Shown piece after piece: positions 34,118 to 41,938 of a stretch of 64,000 bases of DNA (positions are counted from its first letter, which is position 1; the number at the start of each line of letters is the position of its first letter). Made by a program: the position numbers and the translations under genes. Origin of the DNA: Sphingobacterium spiritivorum (lineage in GTDB: Bacteria; Bacteroidota; Bacteroidia; Sphingobacteriales; Sphingobacteriaceae); contig NZ_CP068082.1 in assembly GCF_016724845.1 (NCBI RefSeq), forward strand, positions 310,001 through 374,000, read 5' to 3'. Under the pieces are notes generated by a model. It had not been told where the DNA came from. It saw only the letters and a list, made by a program, of their open reading frames with translations, and ran no database searches.

Positions 34118-35286
34118 CGGGTCAAATAGCTATTTGTCCAACCCGAATTGATTTCTGTCAACATATTTTGCAACTTTTCATTACCAGCGCCTAAAGGCGA
34201 GATGTGGTATACTATACTTTTCTCCTGAAGAGATTCAGACTCATTCTGTTTTAAATCAAGCTGTCTGATTACAATATCTGCAGAAAGATCATTTAACTGC
34301 CATGTACTCAGGAATGATGTGGCCTGTGATTGTATTGACTGATTCAATTCTTCTTGCTGACCAGACAATTTTCTTAACCATTCCGCTAACCTTATCCCCC
34401 AGTTTTCATATATATGATCCACAGTTTCTGCTGATAAAATCAACGATGTATATGCTTTTATATTTTCAGGAGCCGGGGTACCGTTGTCAAACAGAAATGG
34501 TAGCCCTACCAATGGAATATCGCAATAAGGAGAGTTAGCATAGGCTTCTAAAAAGCGTCCTGCCTGTGTTCCATTGAAACTGGCGTATATAAAGTCAGGT
34601 CTGTCCCGTTTCAGTACATTATAGAAAGCGGTCAGATCTAAGTAATTGTCCTGAGTATTTGGGGTGAGATGAAAAGACAATCTGTTATCTTCAGATTCCT
34701 GATTCATTCCCAGATCTAAAAATGTCCCAAAGGCGTATCCTCCATCGTAGAGATCCGTTACAAACAACCCCTTCTGTCCCAACTTTGAAACGGCCCAATG
34801 GCCTAATGCCCCTACATGTTGCCAAATAGAAAGGCTGTATACATACAGATAGGTATATTTTTCTGTGTATAAGGGTAAATGTTCACCCAGGTGACAGGCA
34901 ATAATCGGCTTCTTATACTTTTCAGCAAGCTTGGCTATTGCTGAAATTTCATGTGTAGAGAAGAGACCGATAATAAGATCGACTTCGTCAAATTCAAACA
35001 ATTTGACAATAGCCTCTGTATATCTGGATGCAGAAGATTGCGCTACCAATTCTGTGGAGATCTCAGAAACAGGATTATTAATATCTTTCAATACCGATTT
35101 TAAACCTTTCTGAAAAGATTTAGCAATGCTCTGCTCCGTATGAACAGGCAGAATCATACCAATATGATAATTACAATTTTCTGCCTGTTGCGCAGACTCA
35201 TGCAATTCCATTCCTGTTTGACTATTTATATCAATAGCAAGATCGACAGACTTGTTCATATATGTATTAAGGTTAATAACCAACAT
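34114..35286 (-). CDS. Type-1 periplasmic-binding-fold protein without a visible signal peptide
   Basis: A 390-residue protein resembling the Leu/Ile/Val or urea-binding family (Peripla_BP_6 type): YHIGMILPVHTEQSIAKSFQKGL, then DLIIGLFSTHEISAIAKLAEKYKKPIIAC, GHWAVSKLGQKGLFVTDLYDGGY and RPDFIYASFNGTQAGRFLEAY. These match the two lobes of the fold. Yet the N-terminus (MLVINLNTYMNKSVDL) has no hydrophobic signal sequence and no lipobox, so the protein is probably cytoplasmic, unlike transporter receptors; no permease or ATPase gene is nearby. It may sense or hold a small molecule for the formyltransferase it overlaps. An alternative ATG at 35259 gives the same conclusion. Confidence 0.75.
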   Translation of the reverse strand: MLVINLNTYMNKSVDLAIDINSQTGMELHESAQQAENCNYHIGMILPVHTEQSIAKSFQKGLKSVLKDINNPVSEISTELVAQSSASRYTEAIVKLFEFDEVDLIIGLFSTHEISAIAKLAEKYKKPIIACHLGEHLPLYTEKYTYLYVYSLSIWQHVGALGHWAVSKLGQKGLFVTDLYDGGYAFGTFLDLGMNQESEDNRLSFHLTPNTQDNYLDLTAFYNVLKRDRPDFIYASFNGTQAGRFLEAYANSPYCDIPLVGLPFLFDNGTPAPENIKAYTSLILSAETVDHIYENWGIRLAEWLRKLSGQQEELNQSIQSQATSFLSTWQLNDLSADIVIRQLDLKQNESESLQEKSIVYHISPLGAGNEKLQNMLTEINSGWTNSYLTR

Positions 35287-35691
35287 TCGAACATCAATCT
35301 AAACAGCAATAGCACTTAAATTAACTTCTGAAAACAACGAATAGAAAATCTATCTGTTAATGATTGGTGTACTTTTTATTTTTAAATAGGTATGCGTTAA
35401 TAATTTTGGTATACAAATATAAAATTATTCTCAACACATAATTGCAAATTTTTATATTTTTTATTAAAAATAATTTTTACTAAAATAATGCAACCCTGCC
35501 CTAATACAATTTTAAGTAATTACCGTATTTAATAAAGGATAAAAGAGGGGGACAAAAAGAGGACAAATGATAAACAGATAGCAAACAGACTGTTACAAAG
35601 GGTTGTTTACCTGCTGATCGATTAAAGCTATCTAAGAAAAACGAAGATGTATACATTCTGATTGCCATTTTACAGCAAAATTGGCACCGCA
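35287..35691. other. 405-base intergenic region between the two groups of the modification locus
   Basis: Very AT-rich in the middle (35390-35500). It holds a candidate minus-strand promoter at 35414-35448 but no gene I can support: a 68-codon minus-strand frame is Cys-rich and looks random. I see no tRNA, terminator with T tract or repeat. Confidence 0.6.
35414..35448 (-). promoter_or_regulatory. Possible promoter for the tail-collar operon
   Basis: Minus strand TTTG (35445-35448), a 23-base spacer and TATATTTG (35414-35421), an exact -7 box with a slightly long spacer. It lies about 130 bases before the binding-protein start at 35286. Confidence 0.45.
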
Positions 35692-36240
35692 CTACATACG
35701 TAACCATTTTACCATATGTGGATAGGGAGCCACATGATAAAGCGCTGCATTTTTGACATCGTAACAGAGGCCATAGTACTGCAGCATAGGGATAAAGAGG
35801 TAATTCCCATTTTCATAGTTTTCGATAAGCATGTCAGCGTCTCCCTTATATCCTTTATCATGAAAAACAAATGATGCGGGAAGATTGAGAAAGGTGCAGG
35901 CTGCATAACTCCACGCTATAGCAGATAATTCGTAGCCTTCTAATGCATTTTTATCGATATGCTCAAATAAGTCTCCGGATGACAGCATTCTTTCCTCAGG
36001 GGACATCACCGCGACATGACCTGCTTCATGGAGAATATCTCCGGGATGTAAGAGCCTTGTCTGGTCAATCAAAAGTCGCCCTTTATCAATAAATATACCC
36101 GGTAGAAAACTTTCCTGCCAGCTTTCCTGCTCCAATACCGGAATCCCGATCTCGTTCAGAAAATTGATAACTAATTTCATTTCTTCCTGAAATTCGGGTT
36201 CTGCATGTAGACTATTCAGGTTATCTGTTGTATTGTTCAT
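35692..36240 (-). CDS. HEAGH-motif protein, putative zinc metallopeptidase-like
   Basis: A 182-residue protein. The central part has H71-E72-A-G-H75 in GDILHEAGHVAVMS, the zinc-metallopeptidase (HExxH) motif, within a helix. A third ligand cannot be assigned; the acidic segment around GYELSAIAWSYA (Glu downstream) is a candidate. No signal peptide or membrane segment. It could be a small protease or another metal-dependent enzyme such as those found in post-translational modification clusters. It is the last gene of the first group, 24 bases after the PhyH dioxygenase. I do not recognise the family. Confidence 0.65.
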   Translation of the reverse strand: MNNTTDNLNSLHAEPEFQEEMKLVINFLNEIGIPVLEQESWQESFLPGIFIDKGRLLIDQTRLLHPGDILHEAGHVAVMSPEERMLSSGDLFEHIDKNALEGYELSAIAWSYAACTFLNLPASFVFHDKGYKGDADMLIENYENGNYLFIPMLQYYGLCYDVKNAALYHVAPYPHMVKWLRM

Positions 36241-36264
36241 AAGTATTATACTCTTCAGATGCTA

Positions 36265-37257
36265 TTATCTGCCGAAGTTGATGTATTGTACAAAGCGTGG
36301 ATTATCAGATTTATTAGCAGTAGCTGCATGCGGCAGGGATTCTATCCACAGGATAAGATCTCCTTTTTTCCCGCTGATATGCTTTTCAAGATTTGCAGCA
36401 GCAAGATATTGCATAGCGGCTTCAGGAGAGCCGTATTGTTCCAGCAAATGATCAATTTGCTTATGATATCCCGGAACAAGGCTGAATGCTCCTCCATTTT
36501 CCGGCACATCATGTAAATAAAGCAGACCTTGTATATGATACCGGGGACCTATTGAAAAATCAATATCCCAGTGAATACGACTTCCTCTGAAAGCGTATCC
36601 CATACTTTCGGGTGGGTTATACCCTAATGGCAGAATATTGGGAAAGATTGCATCACTTTTATACAGATCAGTAAATACTGCTCTGACAGCTGTATTGTTC
36701 CGGACTTTTTCAACTGCAGAACCAACTGCATCCGGTAGCATAATACCCTGCAGAGCGGATTGCTCCTGATACCAGGTCTCCGGGTTTTCTAAATCTATAG
36801 ATAATACCGAACAAATATGATCTACAACAGCATCACAGTCCTCTTCGGATACCAATCCGGAGATTTTCAGATACCCCTGTTCTTCCCAATACTTTAACTG
36901 ATCTTCCGTCAGTATTTTACAAACATAATTTTCTGCTTTAACATCCCGCTGTATCTCCCATTCTTCAAATTTTTGGCGTGCACTCTTATAAAATTCCACA
37001 CCTTTTTTACGTATAATCCATTGTCTGAAACTTTCCACATCTGTGTACTCATTAAACAGAAAATTAATCGTATTAAAAAGCCCAAGCTCAAAAATAGCTA
37101 AGAACGCATTTGAAGTGCGTGCAAAAGTTTCATCAGGAGCCTTGTTATGTGCTTTTCTTTCCAGATGAAATGTAGTGTAAGCCGATAGAAAAGCGAATGG
37201 CTTTTCTGCTAATGACTGTTCAGTTTCGGGATTATATGGTTCGGAATGATTCATCAT
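36265..37257 (-). CDS. Phytanoyl-CoA dioxygenase (PhyH)-family oxygenase
   Basis: A 330-residue Fe(II)/2-oxoglutarate dioxygenase. The facial triad reads H229-x-D231 (RIHWDIDF) and H310 (SLPHAATAN), with R321 (DNPRFVQYINF) for 2-oxoglutarate. The fold block YLHDVPENGGAFSLVPGYHK is the standard PhyH signature. The first 105 residues (FLSAYTTFHLERKAHNKAPDE...) are extra and helical. PhyH enzymes hydroxylate lipids, amino acids and small molecules, so the substrate is open. Overlaps the end of the APS kinase gene by 26 bases, so translation is probably coupled. Confidence 0.88.
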   Translation of the reverse strand: MMNHSEPYNPETEQSLAEKPFAFLSAYTTFHLERKAHNKAPDETFARTSNAFLAIFELGLFNTINFLFNEYTDVESFRQWIIRKKGVEFYKSARQKFEEWEIQRDVKAENYVCKILTEDQLKYWEEQGYLKISGLVSEEDCDAVVDHICSVLSIDLENPETWYQEQSALQGIMLPDAVGSAVEKVRNNTAVRAVFTDLYKSDAIFPNILPLGYNPPESMGYAFRGSRIHWDIDFSIGPRYHIQGLLYLHDVPENGGAFSLVPGYHKQIDHLLEQYGSPEAAMQYLAAANLEKHISGKKGDLILWIESLPHAATANKSDNPRFVQYINFGR

Positions 37258-37789
37258 TAACTTTACTATGTGTCAATACAAATACTTTTAACTGTGCAAT
37301 ACATGCTTCGGGAGAAGTCTTTGCTGTATCTATTATTACTGCCGGATCTTGAGGGATCTCAAATACATCGCTGATCCCGGTAAACTGATCAATTCTGCCG
37401 GCTTGTCCTTCTGGCAAAAGCGCACGCTTATACAATCCTTTGGGATCCCGCTTTATCAGGGTCTGCAGATCACATTTAATATAGACAAGTTGACTATTAC
37501 TGTTATCCTGCTGTAGCAGGCGTCTTCCCTCTTCATAAGGATTAATAGCCGCTATAATGACAATATCGTGTTCCTTGCTGAGTTCTGCTGCTACGACTCC
37601 CAGTCTTCTTATATTCTCGATACGGTCTGCTTTATCAAAGCCCAGATCTTTACATAAGGTTGCCCGATAGGTATCTCCATCTACTAATGCCACCCGGTAA
37701 CTTTCCTCCTCCAGCGTTGTTTTGAGCATTTTGGAAAGCGTTGTCTTACCGGATCCGGAAAGACCTGTCATTTGAATTATAAGTGCCAT
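37232..37789 (-). CDS. cysC: Adenylylsulfate (APS) kinase
   Basis: A 185-residue kinase that phosphorylates APS to PAPS, the sulfate donor. Seen: P-loop G-L-S-G-S-G-K-T-T at residues 9-17, DGD at 37-39, then DRIENIRRLGVVAAEL, the INPYEEGRR segment (usually ISPYR), and DPKGLYKRALLPEGQ with FTGISDVFEIPQDPAVIIDT. All active-site blocks of CysC are present. No ATP sulfurylase (cysND) is nearby, so APS must come from elsewhere. It lies one base after a sulfotransferase, so the two probably supply and use PAPS together. The C-terminus has a short extension. Confidence 0.9.
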   Translation of the reverse strand: MALIIQMTGLSGSGKTTLSKMLKTTLEEESYRVALVDGDTYRATLCKDLGFDKADRIENIRRLGVVAAELSKEHDIVIIAAINPYEEGRRLLQQDNSNSQLVYIKCDLQTLIKRDPKGLYKRALLPEGQAGRIDQFTGISDVFEIPQDPAVIIDTAKTSPEACIAQLKVFVLTHSKVNDESFRTI

Positions 37790-37790
37790 A

Positions 37791-38732
37791 TCATTGTCTG
37801 GTTATCTGCTTCAAAACTTGTTGATAGGCTGTATGAGTATGTTCAAATGCGATCGAATCAGGCAAAGGAGCCTCTGCCTGAAAAATCTGATCCGGATATT
37901 TACTGTGATGTGAGAGCCTGGCCCGCATTCTCTCCAGATCGCCTAATGTATTTCCTATTGCTTTATTAAAATCGGTTATCATTTCCGATACTCCCCAACT
38001 GTAGTCGTAGTAGAAATTCAGATGATGATTTTTACTCTTGATCTCCCTGATACCATCATAAAACTGCTGAAGCACATCGGCGGTGAAGCTGTCAAAGTTT
38101 TCAAAGTGACCCGTGCGGACCGGCACTTTCAATAGTTTTTCATTGATATAACCGGGAATACAATGTATACCTCTTCTCTTTTTCTGCGAAGCTATAATAG
38201 CCTCCGGCTCTCTCGTCAGAAAATAGAACGGCACGCCCGGATACCAGCTGCGCAAAACATCATAAAAATGAATATGCCAGCTGTCCAGTTTAATAAAGTA
38301 TTTTGTCTGAAAGGCTAATCTTTTTTGTCCCATCAGTTTTACAGCTGCCTTAAATAATTGTTCTCTTAACGGCAAAAGAGTTTCATCGCACTCCTCTATC
38401 CGTAATATTTCATCCAGCAAAGGGGCTTCAGGTATCATAATATTACTTGTATCTGTAGCCAGACATTGTGAAAGTAATGTGGAACCACAACGTGAGACAT
38501 GAAAAATAAATGCGGTAGGTGCTATACTATCCAGCTGATCTGCGAGCTTCAGAATATACTCCATAGAGCTTTGCGGCTGGTATTTAGATCGGTTCCGCAT
38601 ATAAATACGTCGGTCTACGATCGTTTCGTCAAAGAAAGATTCCTGAATAATATGATCAGCCAGATCCAGCCAAAGGACTTTCCATTCATTTTCTTCCCAC
38701 TTCAGAGAATATGGTATCCAGTTATATAGCAT
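37791..38732 (-). CDS. Sulfotransferase-family protein
   Basis: A 313-residue protein of the PAPS-dependent sulfotransferase superfamily. The 5'-phosphosulfate loop is FIFHVSRCGSTLLSQCL (residues 75-91, with R81, G83-S84-T85), and the 3'-phosphate site is FLTREPEAIIASQKKRRG with R174 and S182. Both PAPS-binding motifs are intact; the acceptor is unknown, and may be a protein tyrosine, a sugar or a lipid. There is no membrane segment or signal, so it acts in the cytoplasm. Three bases from the upstream dioxygenase and one base before the APS kinase, consistent with a dedicated sulfation step. Confidence 0.85.
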   Translation of the reverse strand: MLYNWIPYSLKWEENEWKVLWLDLADHIIQESFFDETIVDRRIYMRNRSKYQPQSSMEYILKLADQLDSIAPTAFIFHVSRCGSTLLSQCLATDTSNIMIPEAPLLDEILRIEECDETLLPLREQLFKAAVKLMGQKRLAFQTKYFIKLDSWHIHFYDVLRSWYPGVPFYFLTREPEAIIASQKKRRGIHCIPGYINEKLLKVPVRTGHFENFDSFTADVLQQFYDGIREIKSKNHHLNFYYDYSWGVSEMITDFNKAIGNTLGDLERMRARLSHHSKYPDQIFQAEAPLPDSIAFEHTHTAYQQVLKQITRQ

Positions 38733-38735
38733 AGT

Positions 38736-39413
38736 TCACTCTTCTTCTTTTAGTTGTTGGATGATTTGTCTGGCAGCATCGGTATCCATCAGTTCTAACT
38801 GAGCGATCATCGCCTGCTTTGTCCTTTCATCATATACTGGCTTTTCATATGATGGAATACCGTGTGATTCGAATACTTCATCCATATCCGGATTGCTCTT
38901 TCCATCTATAACCAGATGTACCCTTATCGTATCACTTGAATTGCGGATCCAGTGTACCTTAGAGAAATCAATGTACCAGCAGTTTCCTTCTTCCAGCTTC
39001 AGTTCCTCTCCATCCACATTAAACTGTACTAATGGATGTGTCACAACAGGTATATGCAACCTCAGAGCACCATCCTGATACCGGCATCCCGGATCGCGAT
39101 GCGGCTTTATCTCACTCCCCGGATAAAGTGCCATTAAGCGAATACTCTCCTTCTCGAAATTCCAGCTATCAATGATGGATCTGATATAAGGCATATGTTG
39201 TAATAAAGCGGTATCCTGAAAAGTATTATTACCCGGGATGGAACGTATATCCTGCTGATTTCCGGTTTCCGAGCGTAAAGAAATACACTCCCAGCGTCCC
39301 TGATAATCTCTGGTGTTAAAATGATCTGTCCAAACTTCTTTTAGGCAATAAGCGAGTTCCTGCTGCAACTGTGCAACATCATACTGCACATCAAATTTGA
39401 TAAAGTTTTTCAC
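38736..39413 (-). CDS. Aspartyl/asparaginyl beta-hydroxylase-like dioxygenase
   Basis: A 225-residue Fe(II)/2-oxoglutarate enzyme of the Asp/Asn beta-hydroxylase family. The metal ligands read H105-R-D107 (EIKPHRDPG) and H154 (SKVHWIRN), with R164 (TIRVHLVID) for the co-substrate. RLMALYPGSEIKPHRDPGC and LRLHIPVV, WYIDFSKVHWIRNSS are the diagnostic blocks. Family members hydroxylate aspartate or asparagine in proteins, or free amino acids and lipids. First gene of the group: a 200-base gap separates it from the next gene upstream, so its promoter should be there, but I see no clean box. Confidence 0.88.
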   Translation of the reverse strand: MKNFIKFDVQYDVAQLQQELAYCLKEVWTDHFNTRDYQGRWECISLRSETGNQQDIRSIPGNNTFQDTALLQHMPYIRSIIDSWNFEKESIRLMALYPGSEIKPHRDPGCRYQDGALRLHIPVVTHPLVQFNVDGEELKLEEGNCWYIDFSKVHWIRNSSDTIRVHLVIDGKSNPDMDEVFESHGIPSYEKPVYDERTKQAMIAQLELMDTDAARQIIQQLKEEE

Positions 39414-39612
39414 GTGATATAAAAATCAGGTTAATATTAATCGTCGGGCTTCTGCACTGACAATTGAAAATGGTACAGCGAATTTAAGTTATTTCATTCA
39501 ATAAATAACTATCAGGTATTAAGAATTAGTAACAGTTATATCTTCATATCATGCTAAGGACATGATTACAGTCATTGATAAACTGCTTCGTTTACTATAC
39601 TTTGAGATTTAA

Positions 39613-40182
39613 TTACTGAGGGAGCAGCACAATTTTGGAATATACAGCCGGAGCAGCAGCAGTATCTACTAAAGAAAGATAATCGTATTTAATATACTTT
39701 TGATACTTCATAAAATCTTCAAAATCCTTAAGTTCTGATAATTTTAAAGAATTGTAGTAATGGATATGATCTCTGACCAGATAGGCAAGACTATCATCAG
39801 TGAACACAGTGTTTTGAGTTAAAGAATAGAAGGCATTGGTATTGTCGACGATAAAACGATCTCCATTTTCTATCTGTATATACATGTTATATTTCCCTTT
39901 GTCTTCTACGCTTCCGTTCTGACTCTGTGGATTATTCCCTTTGGAGAAATGTTGGTTAATCTGATTGAATGTTACAGAATCGATCTTCAATTCACCAAGA
40001 TCTCTGATCTGTTCAGGACTGTTATTCCGGATCTTTTCAAATTCAGGAAACTCTTTTTTACTATTGTCTGCATTCCCGTTTTCATAATAAATTTCTATAG
40101 AACGTTGTTTTGCCTGCTGGTCACAAGAAGAAAAAAGGGAAACACATATTAAAGAAATCAACAACACAGTTCTGGTTTTCAT
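39613..40182 (-). CDS. Lipoprotein, unknown function
   Basis: A 189-residue lipoprotein with a signal peptide and lipobox (SLFSSC, cysteine near residue 20). The mature part is mostly hydrophilic and acidic/Asn-rich (YYENGNADNSKKEFPEFEKIRNN) with a later beta-rich section (YNMYIQIENGDRFIVDN). No family recognised. It is between the sulfation group and the SusCD locus with its own gaps on both sides. Confidence 0.8.
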   Translation of the reverse strand: MKTRTVLLISLICVSLFSSCDQQAKQRSIEIYYENGNADNSKKEFPEFEKIRNNSPEQIRDLGELKIDSVTFNQINQHFSKGNNPQSQNGSVEDKGKYNMYIQIENGDRFIVDNTNAFYSLTQNTVFTDDSLAYLVRDHIHYYNSLKLSELKDFEDFMKYQKYIKYDYLSLVDTAAAPAVYSKIVLLPQ

Positions 40183-40307
40183 GATAAACGTAACTTAATT
40201 ATAGCAGTAAATACATATAAAACTAAAGATAGGTAAAATGGATTTGATGAAAAATAAAATCAAAAAAACTTATACAGATTCTGCTTTGCAGACTCCTTGC
40301 TAAATAC

Positions 40308-40342
40308 AGGAAAGCCAAACCTAATACTGGTCTGGCTTTCCT
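40308..40342 (-). terminator. Hairpin after the TlpA-like gene
   Basis: A 14-bp stem (AGGAAAGCCAAACC at 40308-40321 pairing with 40329-40342; two mismatched or wobble positions on the + strand, one G-T on the minus strand) with a 7-base loop, 50 bases after the stop. There is no long T tract, so it may stabilise or end the transcript weakly. Confidence 0.5.
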
Positions 40343-40393
40343 CGGTGTTGTTAGCTGCAGTTTTGACTGACAGCCTGCGAACTGTAACTGTAA

Positions 40394-41860
40394 TTACTTC
40401 GTGTCTGCTGTTGTCAGCAGTTTATCGAGTAAGGACCGGATTCGTTTGTCTGAAGGGCGAAGCGCATTTGCATCCACTATATTTCCCTTCGGATCGAGTA
40501 ATAAGAATCTCGGTATCTGCAAAATATTGAGGGCCTGTGTTACAAGCTTATGATTGTCGGGATCAGCCCACAATTGTATGCCTTCCAACTTCTTATCATT
40601 CACAAAATCTTTCCATTTCTGCTGATCTTTTTTACTGTCAAATGAAATACTGACAAAAGTAATCGGCTTATCTTTATAATCATGTCTCAGGGAGTCCAGA
40701 GCCGGAATCTCCTGTATACATGGGCCACACCATGTCGCCCAGAAATCGACATAGATATACTGCCCTTTCCATTTGCTCCAGGTAATTTTATCTCCTGTAA
40801 GGTTTTCAAAAACAGCTTGTGGAGCGGGATTACCTTCCAGCATCCCTTCTAATTTGCCATACTTCTCTTTTACACGTCTGGCCAGATCCGGAAACGGACT
40901 TTTCGAACCAAACTTATCGTATAGTTTCTTCTTAAAATTACCCGAAAGTGCAAATGCATAATATTCGTACAGCGGTCTTCCGGATAGTTTGGCAGCAACA
41001 AAATCAATATAATCATCATCTGTATCTGCCAGACGATATTCTTCCTTAAAAAGATAGTCCAGAAAGTAAAAATAAGCAATGCCATTATCATTCCCGGATT
41101 GGTCAGGGCGAACCTCTTTCAGAAAGTCATAATAACCGGCAGGAGCTGTATAGCCGTCCTTTTTATAGCTTTCTCTCATCTTAGGATAGAGCAGTCTCGC
41201 AAGTATAGCATCACCGTACAACACAGATTCACTTGCCTGTTTCAACTGTTTAGTCAACTTATGCGTGCTGGCAAAATCGATTAAAAATTCCTGACGTTTT
41301 GCTCTTCTGTCTTCGACATATTCATTGTATTGCTGAGGTGAATAATGTACATAGGCAAAATAATTTTTAAGGTGCTTATCCTTATACTGATTAAAATTCC
41401 AGTCTTCCTGATTCAGGTATAAGCTGTTATCTGCATATTTACCTGTCAGTTTCAACGTTTCAGGGATCTTGGCTGCATCGACCTGTAATATTTGTTTGTC
41501 TCCCGGCATCAGATAAAAATAGATTATCTGCGGACGATTTGTATTACTGGATACAGTTGTATCCTGACCATCTCCTTTTTTCAGTACAAATGTTTCTTCG
41601 ACGGGGGTACTTCCTAATATTAAAAAAGCTCGTGCAGGACCGTTGATTTCCAATTCGAACCGGAATGTTCCGTCTTCATTGAGCTCGGCATCGATCTTAT
41701 TCTGAGGAGACATTACCCGGTATTCCTGTACATTCAGCTCCAGAGTTCCGGCTTTCACTCCTGTTATCTTACCGGTCAGCACCGTTTTCTTAGGTGCAGC
41801 ATGTATGTGAACGGCAATCACAACGATGCATATCAGGGATAAAATTATTCTTTTCAACAT
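40394..41860 (-). CDS. TlpA-like thioredoxin-domain protein with DUF4369-type N-terminus
   Basis: A 488-residue exported protein with signal peptide MLKRIILSLICIVVIAVHIHA. Residues about 25-125 form a beta-rich domain (VLTGKITGVKAGTLELNVQEYRV) like DUF4369; a helical middle follows; from about residue 335 the thioredoxin fold starts (PAPQAVFENLTGDKITWSKWKGQYIYVDFWATWCGPC). The redox C-x-x-C is near residue 375, with IPRFLLLDPKG after it. Periplasmic disulfide exchange is the expected activity. It is the last gene of the SusC/SusD locus, 78 bases after SusD; this pairing is common in Bacteroidota, and its substrate is not known. Confidence 0.88.
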   Translation of the reverse strand: MLKRIILSLICIVVIAVHIHAAPKKTVLTGKITGVKAGTLELNVQEYRVMSPQNKIDAELNEDGTFRFELEINGPARAFLILGSTPVEETFVLKKGDGQDTTVSSNTNRPQIIYFYLMPGDKQILQVDAAKIPETLKLTGKYADNSLYLNQEDWNFNQYKDKHLKNYFAYVHYSPQQYNEYVEDRRAKRQEFLIDFASTHKLTKQLKQASESVLYGDAILARLLYPKMRESYKKDGYTAPAGYYDFLKEVRPDQSGNDNGIAYFYFLDYLFKEEYRLADTDDDYIDFVAAKLSGRPLYEYYAFALSGNFKKKLYDKFGSKSPFPDLARRVKEKYGKLEGMLEGNPAPQAVFENLTGDKITWSKWKGQYIYVDFWATWCGPCIQEIPALDSLRHDYKDKPITFVSISFDSKKDQQKWKDFVNDKKLEGIQLWADPDNHKLVTQALNILQIPRFLLLDPKGNIVDANALRPSDKRIRSLLDKLLTTADTK

Positions 41861-41938
41861 GGTGTTCGGATTGTTTCGTTTATTGCGACTGTGATAGAAA
41901 CGATTGCACCGGAAATTAACTCCGATGCAATATGTTAC

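Noticed and set aside
35501..35707. 68-codon minus-strand frame in the intergenic region at 35.5 kb
   Set aside because: Cys-rich random composition, overlap with the HEAGH gene end, no ribosome binding site or conserved look.
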